A stretch of DNA of 64,000 nucleotides, taken from assembly GCF_001952855.1 (NCBI RefSeq), contig NZ_LPNO01000046.1, positions 134,847-198,846 on the forward strand. Reading direction: 5' to 3'. Under the pieces are notes generated by a model that had not been told where the DNA came from, did no database searches, and saw only the letters and a program-made list of their open reading frames with translations. This DNA comes from Pseudomonas sp. ATCC PTA-122608. GTDB lineage: Bacteria > Pseudomonadota > Gammaproteobacteria > Pseudomonadales > Pseudomonadaceae. A program made the position numbers and the translations under genes. This document shows, piece after piece, positions 7,962 to 15,778 of the stretch (within the stretch, counting starts at the first letter, position 1; the number at the start of each line of letters is the position of its first letter).

Positions 7962-9317
7962 TCAATGCCTTTGCGGCAACACCATCACAAACCGCGTCCA
8001 GCCCGCCCCCGACTCACAGAAAATCCGCCCTCCATGGGCTCGCACAATCGACTGGGTAATCGCCAACCCTAGCCCCGCATGCTCGCTGCTCCCTTCGTGA
8101 CGCGCCGGATCTGCCCGGTAAAACCGGTCAAACAACCTTGGCAACAACGCCTCTGGAATGCCTTCCCCGGTATTTTCCACGCTCAACGTTACGCCTTGCA
8201 TATCCTCGACAATCCGCACACTGACATCGCCACCCGGAGGGGTGAACCGCAGCGCGTTATCCAGCAGATTGGAAATCGCCCGGCGCAACATGCTGCGGTC
8301 ACCTGAAGTGTTGGCACCCCCTTCCCGAACCAACCGCACCTGAAGGTCTTCCGCCAACGGCGCAAAAAACTCCAGCAGTGCATCCACTTCGTCCGCCAGC
8401 ACCAGGGGTTCGCGCTTGGGCGCCAGCAGCCCATGGTCCGACTTGGCCAGGTACAACATGTCATTGACCAACTGTGCCATCCATTGCAGTTCCTCGAGGT
8501 TGCTGTGCAGGGCCTCGCGGTAGTCTTCCAGCGCCCGTGGCTGCGTGAGGATGACCTGGGTCTGTGTCAGCAAATTCGACAGTGGCGTGCGCAATTCATG
8601 GGCAATGTCGGCAGAAAATGCCGAGAGCCGCTGGAAGGCATCGTCCAGGCGCCCAAGCATCGCGTTGAAGGACTGGGCCAGTTCCGCCAGTTCGACCGGC
8701 ATTTGTTCCTGGGGCAGGCGCTGGGTCAGGGACTGGGCGGATACGCTGCCGGCCACTTCGCTCATGCGCCGCAGTGGTCGCAACCCGCTGCGGGCGGCCC
8801 AGGCACCGAGCAGGGCAGTGGCCAGGGCGGAAAGTCCGACGGTCAACCAGATCAGATGCTGCATGCGTTGCAGGAAGTGTTGATGGTGGGTGATGTCGAG
8901 CATCAGCGTCAGTCGTGGAGAGTCCGCGTTACCAGGCACCAGCGGCACGTTGTACACGCGGTAATCGGTTCCGGCGTTCTGCACGCTGTGCAGGCCAGGC
9001 GCCTGGGGCAGGGTGATGCCGGGGGCACCGTCGAACCAGCGCTCATCGCCAGCGGTAATGCGCAGGGCCAGGTCGGGCTGGCGGTTGAGCTCCTCCCGCA
9101 GCTTTGTTTCTCGTAAGGCAAATCGTTCGGGCGTGTCGGCACCTTGCAATGTGCTGCGCAGCGCTATCAGCTTGCCGTCGAGCAACTGCTGGTCCAGCTC
9201 GATAAAGTGCGCCTCGCTGGCATGGTTGAACAGCACGCCGGCCAACAGCGAAACCACGGCGGTACAACCGGCAAACAGCAGTGCCAGGCGGCTGGCCAGG
9301 GAAATCCGTTTCATCAA
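7962..9317 (-). CDS. heavy-metal (copper-type) sensor histidine kinase
   Basis: A 451-residue inner-membrane kinase. Helix 1 is near residues 12-32 (LALLFAGCTAVVSLLAGVLF), a periplasmic sensor segment of about 125 residues follows, then helix 2 (LIWLTVGLSALATALLGAWA), a HAMP linker (SGLRPLRRMSEVAGSV), the HisKA box FSADIAHELRTPLSN with the phosphorylated His, the N box NLLDNALRFTPPGG and GLGLAITQSIVRAHGG. This is the CusS/CopS/IrlS layout. The start overlaps the regulator stop by four bases, so the two are an operon. Copper as the signal is inferred from the divergent cupredoxin gene and the CusR-type site at 10060. Confidence 0.88.
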   Translation of the reverse strand: MMKRISLASRLALLFAGCTAVVSLLAGVLFNHASEAHFIELDQQLLDGKLIALRSTLQGADTPERFALRETKLREELNRQPDLALRITAGDERWFDGAPGITLPQAPGLHSVQNAGTDYRVYNVPLVPGNADSPRLTLMLDITHHQHFLQRMQHLIWLTVGLSALATALLGAWAARSGLRPLRRMSEVAGSVSAQSLTQRLPQEQMPVELAELAQSFNAMLGRLDDAFQRLSAFSADIAHELRTPLSNLLTQTQVILTQPRALEDYREALHSNLEELQWMAQLVNDMLYLAKSDHGLLAPKREPLVLADEVDALLEFFAPLAEDLQVRLVREGGANTSGDRSMLRRAISNLLDNALRFTPPGGDVSVRIVEDMQGVTLSVENTGEGIPEALLPRLFDRFYRADPARHEGSSEHAGLGLAITQSIVRAHGGRIFCESGAGWTRFVMVLPQRH

Positions 9318-9994
9318 CTGAATCGCTCCTCAAGCACATAGCCCATGCCGCGCACGGTATGGATCAGCTTGTTGGGAAAGTTATCGTCGACCTTCAGGCG
9401 CAGGCGGCGGATCGCGACTTCGATGATGTTGGTGTCGCTGTCGAAGTTCATGTCCCACACCTGAGAGGCAATCAGCGACTTGGGCAAGACTTCGCCCTGA
9501 CGTCGCAGCAACAGTTCCAGCAGGGAAAACTCCTTGGCCGTCAGGTCGATGCGTTGGCCGTCGCGTTCTACCCGGCGGCGGATCAGGTCCATGCGCAGGT
9601 CGGCCAGTTGCAGGCTGGTTTCCTGAGGCGGGCTGCTGCCACGGCGCAACAGGCTGCGTACCCGGGCCAGCAGTTCGGAAAAGGCAAAGGGCTTGACCAG
9701 GTAATCGTCGGCGCCCAGTTCCAGGCCATGCACCCGGTCTTCCACGGCATCTCGCGCGGTAAGGAACAGTACCGGCATGTCGAGCCCAGCGTTGCGCACG
9801 GCCTGGAGGATCTGCCAGCCATCGCGACCCGGCAGCATCACATCGAGGATCAACAGGTCGTAGTCGCCGGTCAGCGCCAGATGCTGGCCAGTGGTGCCGT
9901 CGGCCACCAGTTCGGTGTTGAACCCGGCCTCGGCCAGGCCCTGGCGCAGGTAGTGGCCGGTTTTCGGTTGGTCTTCGACGATCAGCAGTTTCAT
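9314..9994 (-). CDS. heavy-metal (copper-type) response regulator, OmpR family
   Basis: A 226-residue regulator. The receiver domain (1-115) has the acidic pocket ED at 7-8, the phosphorylated Asp51 in LLILDVMLPG and the Lys in YLVKPF; the C-terminal winged helix (about 130-224) ends NKLIHTVRGMGYVLEERF, typical of CusR/CopR. It is the first gene of the operon with the kinase and is divergent from the cupredoxin gene. It probably binds the TGACAA-N2-TTGTAA site in the shared upstream region. Confidence 0.93.
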   Translation of the reverse strand: MKLLIVEDQPKTGHYLRQGLAEAGFNTELVADGTTGQHLALTGDYDLLILDVMLPGRDGWQILQAVRNAGLDMPVLFLTARDAVEDRVHGLELGADDYLVKPFAFSELLARVRSLLRRGSSPPQETSLQLADLRMDLIRRRVERDGQRIDLTAKEFSLLELLLRRQGEVLPKSLIASQVWDMNFDSDTNIIEVAIRRLRLKVDDNFPNKLIHTVRGMGYVLEERFS

Positions 9995-10059
9995 GGGCGG
10001 CTCATGGCTTTACGTAAACACAGACTTTATACAGCGCAGGTCCTGAGGCAGGCTCAAGC

Positions 10060-10073
10060 TGACAAAGTTGTAA
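10060..10073. promoter_or_regulatory. CusR/CopR-type operator
   Basis: TGACAA AG TTGTAA is an almost perfect inverted repeat with a 2-base centre. The E. coli CusR box is TGACAA-N2-TTGTCA with the same spacing. It lies between the response regulator start (9994) and the cupredoxin start (10151), so one site could serve both promoters. Assigning it to this regulator is inference from similarity and position. Confidence 0.6.
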
Positions 10074-10150
10074 TCTGGCCGTCAGCTGGCTGGCAGCGGC
10101 GCGTTCGTAAAGTGTCCCACAGACTGATTCCGAACCTTTGGAGTGTGACC

Positions 10151-10681
10151 ATGTTTTTGCATAAATCCTGGCTGTTGGCGGGCTGCCTGATGGCGCTGAG
10201 TCTTCCGGTGCTGGCATCTCCAGCTGAAACCTTCGCCTTCGGTGAGGCTGCGCCCGCCGCCAAGGCCACGCGCACGGTGGAAGTGGTGCTGCAGGACATT
10301 TCCTTTTCGCCCAAGGCCATCGATGTAAAAGCCGGTGAGACCGTGCGCTTTGTGCTGGTCAACAAAGGCCAGTTGCTCCACGAGTTCAATCTTGGCGACG
10401 CTGCGATGCACGCCGCGCATCAGCAAGAAATGCTCAAGATGCAGGCCAGCGGCATGCTGACGGCCACCGGCATGAAAATGGGCGATATGGACCACAGTGC
10501 GATGGGTCACGGCGACATGGGCGGCATGAAACATGACGATCCCAACAGCGTGCTGGTAGAGCCCGGCAAGACTGCCGAACTGACCTGGACCTTCACCAAA
10601 GCCACCGGCCTGGAGTTTGCCTGCAACATCCCCGGCCACTACCAGGCGGGCATGGTCGGCAAGCTGACGGTCAGCCAGTAA
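10151..10681 (+). CDS. cupredoxin (plastocyanin/azurin-like) copper-binding protein
   Basis: A 176-residue exported protein. Residues 1-23 (MFLHKSWLLAGCLMALSLPVLA) are a signal peptide, so it is periplasmic. The cupredoxin fold is marked by FSPKAIDVKAGETVRFVLVN, the His in LLHEFNLGD, and the C-terminal FACNIPGHYQAGMVGKLTV, which holds the Cys, His and Met ligands of a type-1-like copper site. Between the first His and the last strand is a Met/His-rich insert (KMGDMDHSAMGHGDMGGMKH), which could hold extra copper. The ATG at 10151 is chosen because it opens the signal peptide. It is likely induced by the divergent two-component system for copper resistance. Confidence 0.9.
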   Translation: MFLHKSWLLAGCLMALSLPVLASPAETFAFGEAAPAAKATRTVEVVLQDISFSPKAIDVKAGETVRFVLVNKGQLLHEFNLGDAAMHAAHQQEMLKMQASGMLTATGMKMGDMDHSAMGHGDMGGMKHDDPNSVLVEPGKTAELTWTFTKATGLEFACNIPGHYQAGMVGKLTVSQ

Positions 10682-10738
10682 GCCATTGACGGGCAAAGGC
10701 GGGTAGAATGGCGGCGTTTATTTAGCCAGGTTTCCGCC

Positions 10739-11569
10739 ATGCATCCCGCAGCCGAACATTCGCCGCTGGGCAAGTCCAGTGAATACATCTCCACCTACAC
10801 CCCGTCGTTGCTGTTCCCGATTCCCCGCGCTGCCAAGTGGGCCGAGCTGGGCCTGAGCGCCGAGACCCTGCCGTATAAAGGCGTGGACTTCTGGAACTGC
10901 TTCGAACTGTCCTGGCTGCTGCCGTCCGGCAAGCCAGTGGTGGCCATCGGTGAATTCAGTATTCCGGCCGACTCGCCGAATATCATCGAGTCGAAGTCCT
11001 TCAAGCTGTACCTCAATTCGCTGAACCAGACCGCGTTTGCCGATGTGCAAAGCCTTGAGGCCACCTTGCGTACCGACCTGAGTGCCGCTGCCGGCAAGCC
11101 GGTTGGCGTGCGCATCCGCAGCCTGGGCGAGGTTGAAGCCGAAGGCGTGGTCGCGTTGCCAGGTGTGTGCATTGATGACCTGGACATTACCGTCAGCAAC
11201 TACGAGCACCCGCGCCCTGAACTGCTGCGTTGCGACGATTCGCGCGTGGTGGAGGAGAGCGTCCACAGCCATCTGCTCAAGTCCAACTGCCCGGTGACCA
11301 GCCAGCCTGACTGGGGCAGTGTGGCGGTGGAGTACCGCGGCGCGGCGCTGGATCACGCCAGCCTGCTGGAGTACCTGGTGAGCTTCCGTCAGCACTCGGA
11401 CTTCCATGAACAGTGCGTGGAGCGAATCTTTCTCGACCTGCAGCGCTTGCTCAAGCCGGAAAAACTGACGGTGTATGCGCGGTATGTGCGTCGCGGCGGG
11501 CTGGATATCAACCCGTATCGCAGTACTGAAGATCTGCAGTTCCAGAACCTGCGACTGGCTCGTCAGTAG
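10739..11569 (+). CDS. queF: NADPH-dependent 7-cyano-7-deazaguanine reductase
   Basis: A 276-residue enzyme that reduces preQ0 to preQ1 in queuosine (tRNA wobble base) synthesis. It is the long, two-half form of QueF. The substrate-binding motif ESKSFKLYLNSLNQT is near residues 83-97 and the nucleophilic Cys is in LLKSNCPVTSQPDWG near residue 186. HPAAEHSPLGKSSEYISTY is the normal N terminus. The gene stands alone after the cupredoxin gene and is followed by a REP pair. Confidence 0.96.
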   Translation: MHPAAEHSPLGKSSEYISTYTPSLLFPIPRAAKWAELGLSAETLPYKGVDFWNCFELSWLLPSGKPVVAIGEFSIPADSPNIIESKSFKLYLNSLNQTAFADVQSLEATLRTDLSAAAGKPVGVRIRSLGEVEAEGVVALPGVCIDDLDITVSNYEHPRPELLRCDDSRVVEESVHSHLLKSNCPVTSQPDWGSVAVEYRGAALDHASLLEYLVSFRQHSDFHEQCVERIFLDLQRLLKPEKLTVYARYVRRGGLDINPYRSTEDLQFQNLRLARQ

Positions 11570-11586
11570 CCTTCACACAAAATAAA

Positions 11587-11676
11587 TGTGGGAGCGGGCT
11601 TGCTCGCGAAAGCGGTGTATCAGCCAGCCTATGTATCAGCTGACGGACCGCATTCGCGAGCAAGCCCGCTCCCACA
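11587..11676. repeat. REP doublet
   Basis: TGTGGGAGCGGGCTTGCTCG and the complementary CGAGCAAGCCCGCTCCCACA face each other about 40 bases apart, between the converging queF and DUF4404 genes. The two arms match perfectly over at least 20 bases. Confidence 0.92.
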
Positions 11677-11695
11677 TTTGATAGGTGTCCGGCTA

Positions 11696-11962
11696 TTAAA
11701 TCCCGATGTTACCCAGGGTCACCACAATATTGCGCAAGGTTCCGGCAATGCCTGGGTGGTCCAGTTCGAAGCGTTCTACCGCCAGGTTCACACCATCGGC
11801 GATGCTTGGATCCTGAATGGCGCCTTCCAGTGGCTCCTGAACTTCGAGTTCAGCAATCAATGTTTGCAGCTCTTCGCGCTTTTCGAGGGGCATTTCTGGA
11901 TTCTGATCCAATTGCTCGCGCAAAGTTTTGACCTGTTCTTGCAGTTGTTCGCGGGCAGGCAT
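11696..11962 (-). CDS. DUF4404 family small protein
   Basis: An 88-residue protein without signal peptide or membrane segment. The first half (MPAREQLQEQVKTLREQL) has the heptad look of a coiled coil, and the C-terminal half (FELDHPGIAGTLRNIVVTLG) is the conserved part of DUF4404. Function is unknown. The ATG at 11960-11962 fits the family length; upstream in-frame Met codons would add a Lys/Arg-rich leader that I consider untranslated. It is oriented away from the HAD-like gene, with a gap of 110 bases. Confidence 0.78.
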   Translation of the reverse strand: MPAREQLQEQVKTLREQLDQNPEMPLEKREELQTLIAELEVQEPLEGAIQDPSIADGVNLAVERFELDHPGIAGTLRNIVVTLGNIGI

Positions 11963-12072
11963 GGCGTTCTTCCTTTTATCGATAGGCACTGGCATAGACC
12001 GCGGCACGCCGTGAAAGGTCTACGGGCTGACCTGTAGATTAATCCACTGGCGCCGACTGTGCATGATCTCGA

Positions 12073-12684
12073 TCAGGGCTTCTCGCCTTTGAGCTGGCGC
12101 AGGCTGATGTCGGCCAGGCAGGTGTGCAGTTCGCCAAGGTGGTCAATGACCGAATGCACGCCCAGGCCATAGAGCGCGACAGTGGCTTTGGCGCGCTTAT
12201 GCTCGCGTTCCTTCTCGGTAAGTGCTTGCCATTGCTCCGGGGAAAGCCCGCACAGTGAGCCGCAGGACGCCAGGCCGATGGTCCACAGGCCGGCGTTGAG
12301 CCCCGATTGCAGCAGGCGCGGTTCGCCACTGACCAGGACGCAGCCTTCCAGGCGCTCGATGTTCAGCTCCATCAAGGCCTGCCAGCACGCGTGGGGCGCG
12401 GGCCAGCGGGTGGAGGAGGGTTTGGCGGCCTTGATCCAGCGTGGCAGCCCTGCAGCCAGAGGTGTGGAAACCGAAAGAGGTAGCTCGTCCAGCCATGCGC
12501 AGGGGATGCGCTGTTCTTCGAGGCTGCGCAGGATCTTCAGGGCGCCGACAGTGGCATGCGGATCGCTTGAAGGTGTGGAGTCGGCACGGGCCAGGGAACC
12601 AAAATCCACCAGGCAGCCACTCAGCCCGAACAGTACGGCCGTCAAGGACGGGGCGCTGGCAGTAACAATTTCGGCGTGTGGCAT
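12073..12684 (-). CDS. HAD-superfamily protein, phosphonatase-like, catalytic Asp missing
   Basis: A 203-residue protein whose N terminus AVLFGLSGCLVDFGSLARAD aligns with the phosphonoacetaldehyde hydrolase motif (LDWAGTxxDFGSLAP). The nucleophilic Asp is replaced by Gly and the next catalytic position is Ser, so it is unlikely to hydrolyse phosphoesters or phosphonates. Later HAD landmarks are weak: GCVLVSGEPRLLQSGLNAGLWTIGLA keeps the shape of motif III/IV. No signal peptide. It is divergent from mlaA. A regulatory or binding role is possible but not shown. Confidence 0.7.
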   Translation of the reverse strand: MPHAEIVTASAPSLTAVLFGLSGCLVDFGSLARADSTPSSDPHATVGALKILRSLEEQRIPCAWLDELPLSVSTPLAAGLPRWIKAAKPSSTRWPAPHACWQALMELNIERLEGCVLVSGEPRLLQSGLNAGLWTIGLASCGSLCGLSPEQWQALTEKEREHKRAKATVALYGLGVHSVIDHLGELHTCLADISLRQLKGEKP

Positions 12685-12813
12685 TTCGACGTCCCTGAAA
12701 TAGCAGTGACGCTATCGAACGCGGATGACAAGCAAGTTACATCTGCGGCATTTGTAGGGTTTTTGTGCATTTACTCGAATGACATTTCTGCAAGGCTGCC
12801 TAATCTGACACTT

Positions 12814-12830
12814 CCGTCATATACTGACGG
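12814..12830. promoter_or_regulatory. inverted repeat upstream of mlaA
   Basis: CCGTCA TATAC TGACGG, a perfect 6-base inverted repeat with a 5-base centre, 50 bases before the mlaA ATG and on the side shared with the divergent HAD-like gene. It has no T run, so it looks more like an operator or a leader hairpin than a terminator. No regulator is assigned. Confidence 0.35.
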
Positions 12831-12880
12831 CCTCATTCAGGGCATAGCGCCCATGACAGACCATTCAAGGAGTTCAAGCT

Positions 12881-13570
12881 ATGCGCTGGAGCCAATGTCT
12901 AGCTCAGCTGTCCGTATGTGCGAGTATTTTGCTGGTTCCTTTCGTGGCCCAGGCGGCCTCGGAAGATGATCCATGGGAAAGCGTCAACCGCCCGATCTTC
13001 ACCTTCAACGACACCGTTGACACCTACGCCCTCAAGCCTTTGGCCCAAGGCTATCAGTTCGTGACCCCGCAATTCGTGCAGGACGGCGTGCACAACTTCT
13101 TCCGCAACATCGGCGACGTCGGCAACTTTGCCAACGACGTGTTGCAACTCAAGCCGCACGCGGCTGGCGTCGACACGGCTCGCCTGCTGATGAACACCAC
13201 GTTCGGCGTGCTGGGCTTCATTGATGTCGGCACCAAAATGGGGCTGCAACGCAATGACGAAGACTTCGGCCAGACTCTCGGCCATTGGGGCGTCGACAGC
13301 GGTCCCTACGTGATGCTGCCACTGCTGGGCCCCAGCACCCTGCGTGACGCGCCGTCCAAGTATGTGGACGGCTACACCCAGCCATACCGCTACATGAACG
13401 ATATCGGCTGGCGCAACAGCACCTTCGGCCTGAATATCGTCGACACGCGTGCCAGCCTGCTGTCCTCCGAGAAGCTGATCAGCGGCGATAAATACACCTT
13501 CATCCGCAACGCTTACCTGCAGAACCGCGAGTTCAAGGTCAAGGATGGCAAGGTTGTAGACGATTTTTAA
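12881..13570 (+). CDS. mlaA: MlaA/VacJ family outer-membrane lipid asymmetry protein
   Basis: A 229-residue MlaA: the outer-membrane component that removes misplaced phospholipids from the outer leaflet for return by the Mla pathway. Family marks are DPWESVNRPIFTFNDTVDTY near residue 29, NFFRNIGDVGNFANDVLQLK, and FGQTLGHWGVDSGPYVMLPL. The N terminus is a signal peptide ending FVAQA-A; unlike E. coli MlaA there is no obvious lipobox, as the only Cys (position 12) sits mid-helix after LSV. The rest of the mla genes are not here. AAGGAGTTCAAGCT before the ATG at 12881 is a good ribosome-binding site. Confidence 0.93.
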   Translation: MRWSQCLAQLSVCASILLVPFVAQAASEDDPWESVNRPIFTFNDTVDTYALKPLAQGYQFVTPQFVQDGVHNFFRNIGDVGNFANDVLQLKPHAAGVDTARLLMNTTFGVLGFIDVGTKMGLQRNDEDFGQTLGHWGVDSGPYVMLPLLGPSTLRDAPSKYVDGYTQPYRYMNDIGWRNSTFGLNIVDTRASLLSSEKLISGDKYTFIRNAYLQNREFKVKDGKVVDDF

Positions 13571-13590
13571 GCTTCAGGCTTGAATCAGGA

Positions 13591-13615
13591 AGGCGGCCCT
13601 CGGGTCGCCTTTTTT
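13591..13615 (+). terminator. intrinsic terminator of mlaA
   Basis: AGGCGGCCC and GGGTCGCCT form a stem (one G-T pair) followed by a run of T at 13611-13615, 20 bases after the mlaA stop. Confidence 0.75.
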
Positions 13616-13916
13616 GTGGGCGGCATTCAAGGTTTATCCGTGGGTTACGTGCTTACTTTAAGTCGCGGTTTTATGCGTTCTTATAACTACCGGTGATTTG
13701 CGATGTAAAGACGCCCGGCGACCATCGCCGTGAGCTTGAAACCCCTGGCGGATGGGAGTACCGTCTGCGCCTTAGAAGGGCACCTCTGCTTTACCTTTGT
13801 GCATGGGCAATATCCCGGCACTTTGTAGGACAGAGAGGCTAGAAAGCGAATCCAGTAGTACGCCCGGCCATTGTCGAGCTGCCTACGCCAACCTAATTCT
13901 GGCGCCGTTTGCCCAC
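13616..13916. other. 300-base intergenic region, rssB leader
   Basis: No gene is supported here. It contains a short hairpin, GGCGA CCA TCGCC at 13717-13729, and the promoter and leader of rssB must lie here. I recognise no riboswitch or known small RNA in it. Confidence 0.5.
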
Positions 13917-15098
13917 ATGCAGAAAACCAGTGCCACGCTGCTGATAATCGATGACGACGAAGTAGTGCGCGCGAGTCTCGCGGCCTATTTGGAAGACAGT
14001 GGCTTCAGCGTCCTGCAGGCCAGCAACGGCCTCCAGGGTCTCCAGGTATTCGAGCGCGACAAGCCCGACCTTGTGATCTGCGACCTGCGCATGCCCCAGG
14101 TGGGCGGCCTCGAGCTGATCCGCCAGGTGACTGACCTTTCCCCGCAGACACCGGTGATTGTCGTGTCCGGTGCCGGTGTGATGAATGATGCGGTCGAGGC
14201 CTTGCGCCTGGGCGCTGCCGACTACCTGATCAAGCCCCTGGAAGATTTGGCCGTACTGGAGCACTCGGTGCGCCGTGCCCTGGATCGTGCACGGTTGCTG
14301 CTGGAAAACCAGCGTTACCGTGAAAAGCTCGAAACCGCCAACCGCGAACTCGAAGCCAGCCTGAACCTGCTCCAGGAAGACCAGAACGCCGGTCGCCAAG
14401 TGCAGATGAACATGCTGCCGGTGAGCCCGTGGAGCATCGACGAGTTCAAGTTTGCCCACCAGATCATCCCGTCGCTGTACCTGTCGGGTGATTTTGTCGA
14501 TTACTTCCGCGTTGATGAGCGGCGAGTCGCGTTCTACCTGGCCGACGTTTCCGGCCACGGCGCCTCCTCGGCATTCGTGACCGTGTTGTTGAAGTTCATG
14601 ACCACACGGCTGTTATTCGAATCCAAGCGCAATGGCACCTTGCCGGAGTTCACTCCTTCGCAAGTGCTGGGCCACATCAACCGGGGCCTGATCAGCTGTA
14701 AGCTGGGCAAGCACGTGACGATGGTCGGCGGCGTGATTGATGAAGAAACAGGTCTTTTGACCTACAGCATTGGCGGTCACCTGCCATTGCCGGTTTTATA
14801 CACTCCAGACAGTGTGCGCTACCTGGAAGGGCGTGGTTTGCCAGTGGGCTTGTTCAATGAAGCCACCTACGAAGACCACATCCTGGAATTGCCGCCGACT
14901 TTCAGCTTAACGCTGATGTCCGACGGTATCCTGGACCTTTTGCCAGAGCCTACACTCAAAGAGAAAGAAGCCGCCTTACCCCAACGGGTCAGGTCGGCGG
15001 GCGGCAGCCTGGATGGCCTGCGGCAGGTTTTTGGATTGGCCACGCTAGGGGAGATGCCGGATGATATCGCCCTATTGGTGTTGAGCAGGAATCTTTGA
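13917..15098 (+). CDS. rssB: response regulator/PP2C phosphatase RssB
   Basis: A 393-residue two-domain protein. The receiver (about 1-120) has LLIIDDDEVV, the phosphorylated Asp in LVICDLRMPQ and the Lys in DYLIKP. A helical linker (LENQRYREKLETANRELEAS) joins it to a SpoIIE-type PP2C phosphatase domain (about 180-393) with YLADVSGHGASSAFV and the closing PDDIALLVL metal ligands. In Pseudomonas this protein works on the STAS protein encoded next to it in a partner switch affecting sigma-S, unlike E. coli RssB, which lacks an active phosphatase. The ATG at 13917 is chosen as it opens the receiver; upstream in-frame codons add unrelated sequence. Confidence 0.93.
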   Translation: MQKTSATLLIIDDDEVVRASLAAYLEDSGFSVLQASNGLQGLQVFERDKPDLVICDLRMPQVGGLELIRQVTDLSPQTPVIVVSGAGVMNDAVEALRLGAADYLIKPLEDLAVLEHSVRRALDRARLLLENQRYREKLETANRELEASLNLLQEDQNAGRQVQMNMLPVSPWSIDEFKFAHQIIPSLYLSGDFVDYFRVDERRVAFYLADVSGHGASSAFVTVLLKFMTTRLLFESKRNGTLPEFTPSQVLGHINRGLISCKLGKHVTMVGGVIDEETGLLTYSIGGHLPLPVLYTPDSVRYLEGRGLPVGLFNEATYEDHILELPPTFSLTLMSDGILDLLPEPTLKEKEAALPQRVRSAGGSLDGLRQVFGLATLGEMPDDIALLVLSRNL

Positions 15099-15580
15099 TG
15101 AGTACCGGAAGAATCCAATTCGCCGAGCAAGACGGGACGTTTGTCCTGAAGTTTGTCGGTGAAGTGCGCCTGACCTTGTGTTCGGCGCTGGATGCGACGA
15201 TTGAGCGGATCTTCACAGCCTTGAATTTCTCGGCGATCGTGATCGATCTGACCGAAACCCGCAGCATCGATAGCACCACCCTTGGGCTGTTGGCCAAGTT
15301 GTCCATTCTGTCTCGGAAGAAGGTCGGACTGCTGCCGACTGTCGTCACCACCCACGAAGACATCACCCGTCTGTTGCAGTCCATGGGCTTCGATCAAGTG
15401 TTCAACATCGTTGACCGCCCGATCCCGTGCCCGGAATGCCTGACCGACCTGCCATCCCAGGACCAGTCCGAGGAAGTGGTACGGGTCAAGGTGCTGGAAG
15501 CCCACAAGATCCTGATGGGCTTGAACGACTCCAACCGCGAGGCGTTCCACGACCTGGTGAATGCGCTGGAGCGGCACTAA
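15098..15580 (+). CDS. rssC: anti-sigma factor antagonist RssC (STAS domain)
   Basis: A 160-residue protein with a STAS domain (about 5-105). The phosphorylatable Ser lies in IDSTTLGLLAKLS near residue 58. A C-terminal tail (about 106-160) has CPEC, unusual for a simple STAS protein. It is the expected substrate of the RssB phosphatase. The ATG overlaps the rssB stop by one base (TGATG), so translation is coupled; an in-frame TTG three bases earlier is less likely. Confidence 0.92.
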   Translation: MSTGRIQFAEQDGTFVLKFVGEVRLTLCSALDATIERIFTALNFSAIVIDLTETRSIDSTTLGLLAKLSILSRKKVGLLPTVVTTHEDITRLLQSMGFDQVFNIVDRPIPCPECLTDLPSQDQSEEVVRVKVLEAHKILMGLNDSNREAFHDLVNALERH

Positions 15581-15604
15581 TTCCCAGCTGAAACACTGTC
15601 AAAG

Positions 15605-15693
15605 TGTGGGAGGGGGCTTGCTCCCGAAAGCGGTGGGTCAGTAGTGAATATAGCGACTGACGCCCTGTATTCGGGAGCAAGCCCCCTCCCACA
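15605..15693. repeat. REP doublet, CTCCC variant
   Basis: TGTGGGAGGGGGCTTGCTCC and its complement GGAGCAAGCCCCCTCCCACA, about 40 bases apart, after rssC. This is a different core (GGGGGCTTGCTCCC) from the GCGGGCTTGCTCGC copies, with matching changes on both arms. Confidence 0.9.
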
Positions 15694-15730
15694 TTTTTAA
15701 CTGAGTTCGGCTCGAAATCGGCTAATACAA

Positions 15731-15765
15731 AAAAGGGCGGCACCCTCACAGGTGCCGCCCTTTTT
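15731..15765 (-). terminator. bidirectional terminator after tal
   Basis: GGGCGGCACC and GGTGCCGCCC form a perfect 10-base stem flanked by A on the left and T on the right. Read on the minus strand it ends the transaldolase transcript, 14 bases after the stop codon; on the plus strand it can end rssBC transcripts that pass the REP pair. Confidence 0.9.
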
Positions 15766-15778
15766 GTCGCCGCCGCTT

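Noticed and set aside
13797..13916. Upstream in-frame extension of rssB
   Set aside because: Adds about 40 residues with no match before the receiver domain; ATG at 13917 gives the expected start.
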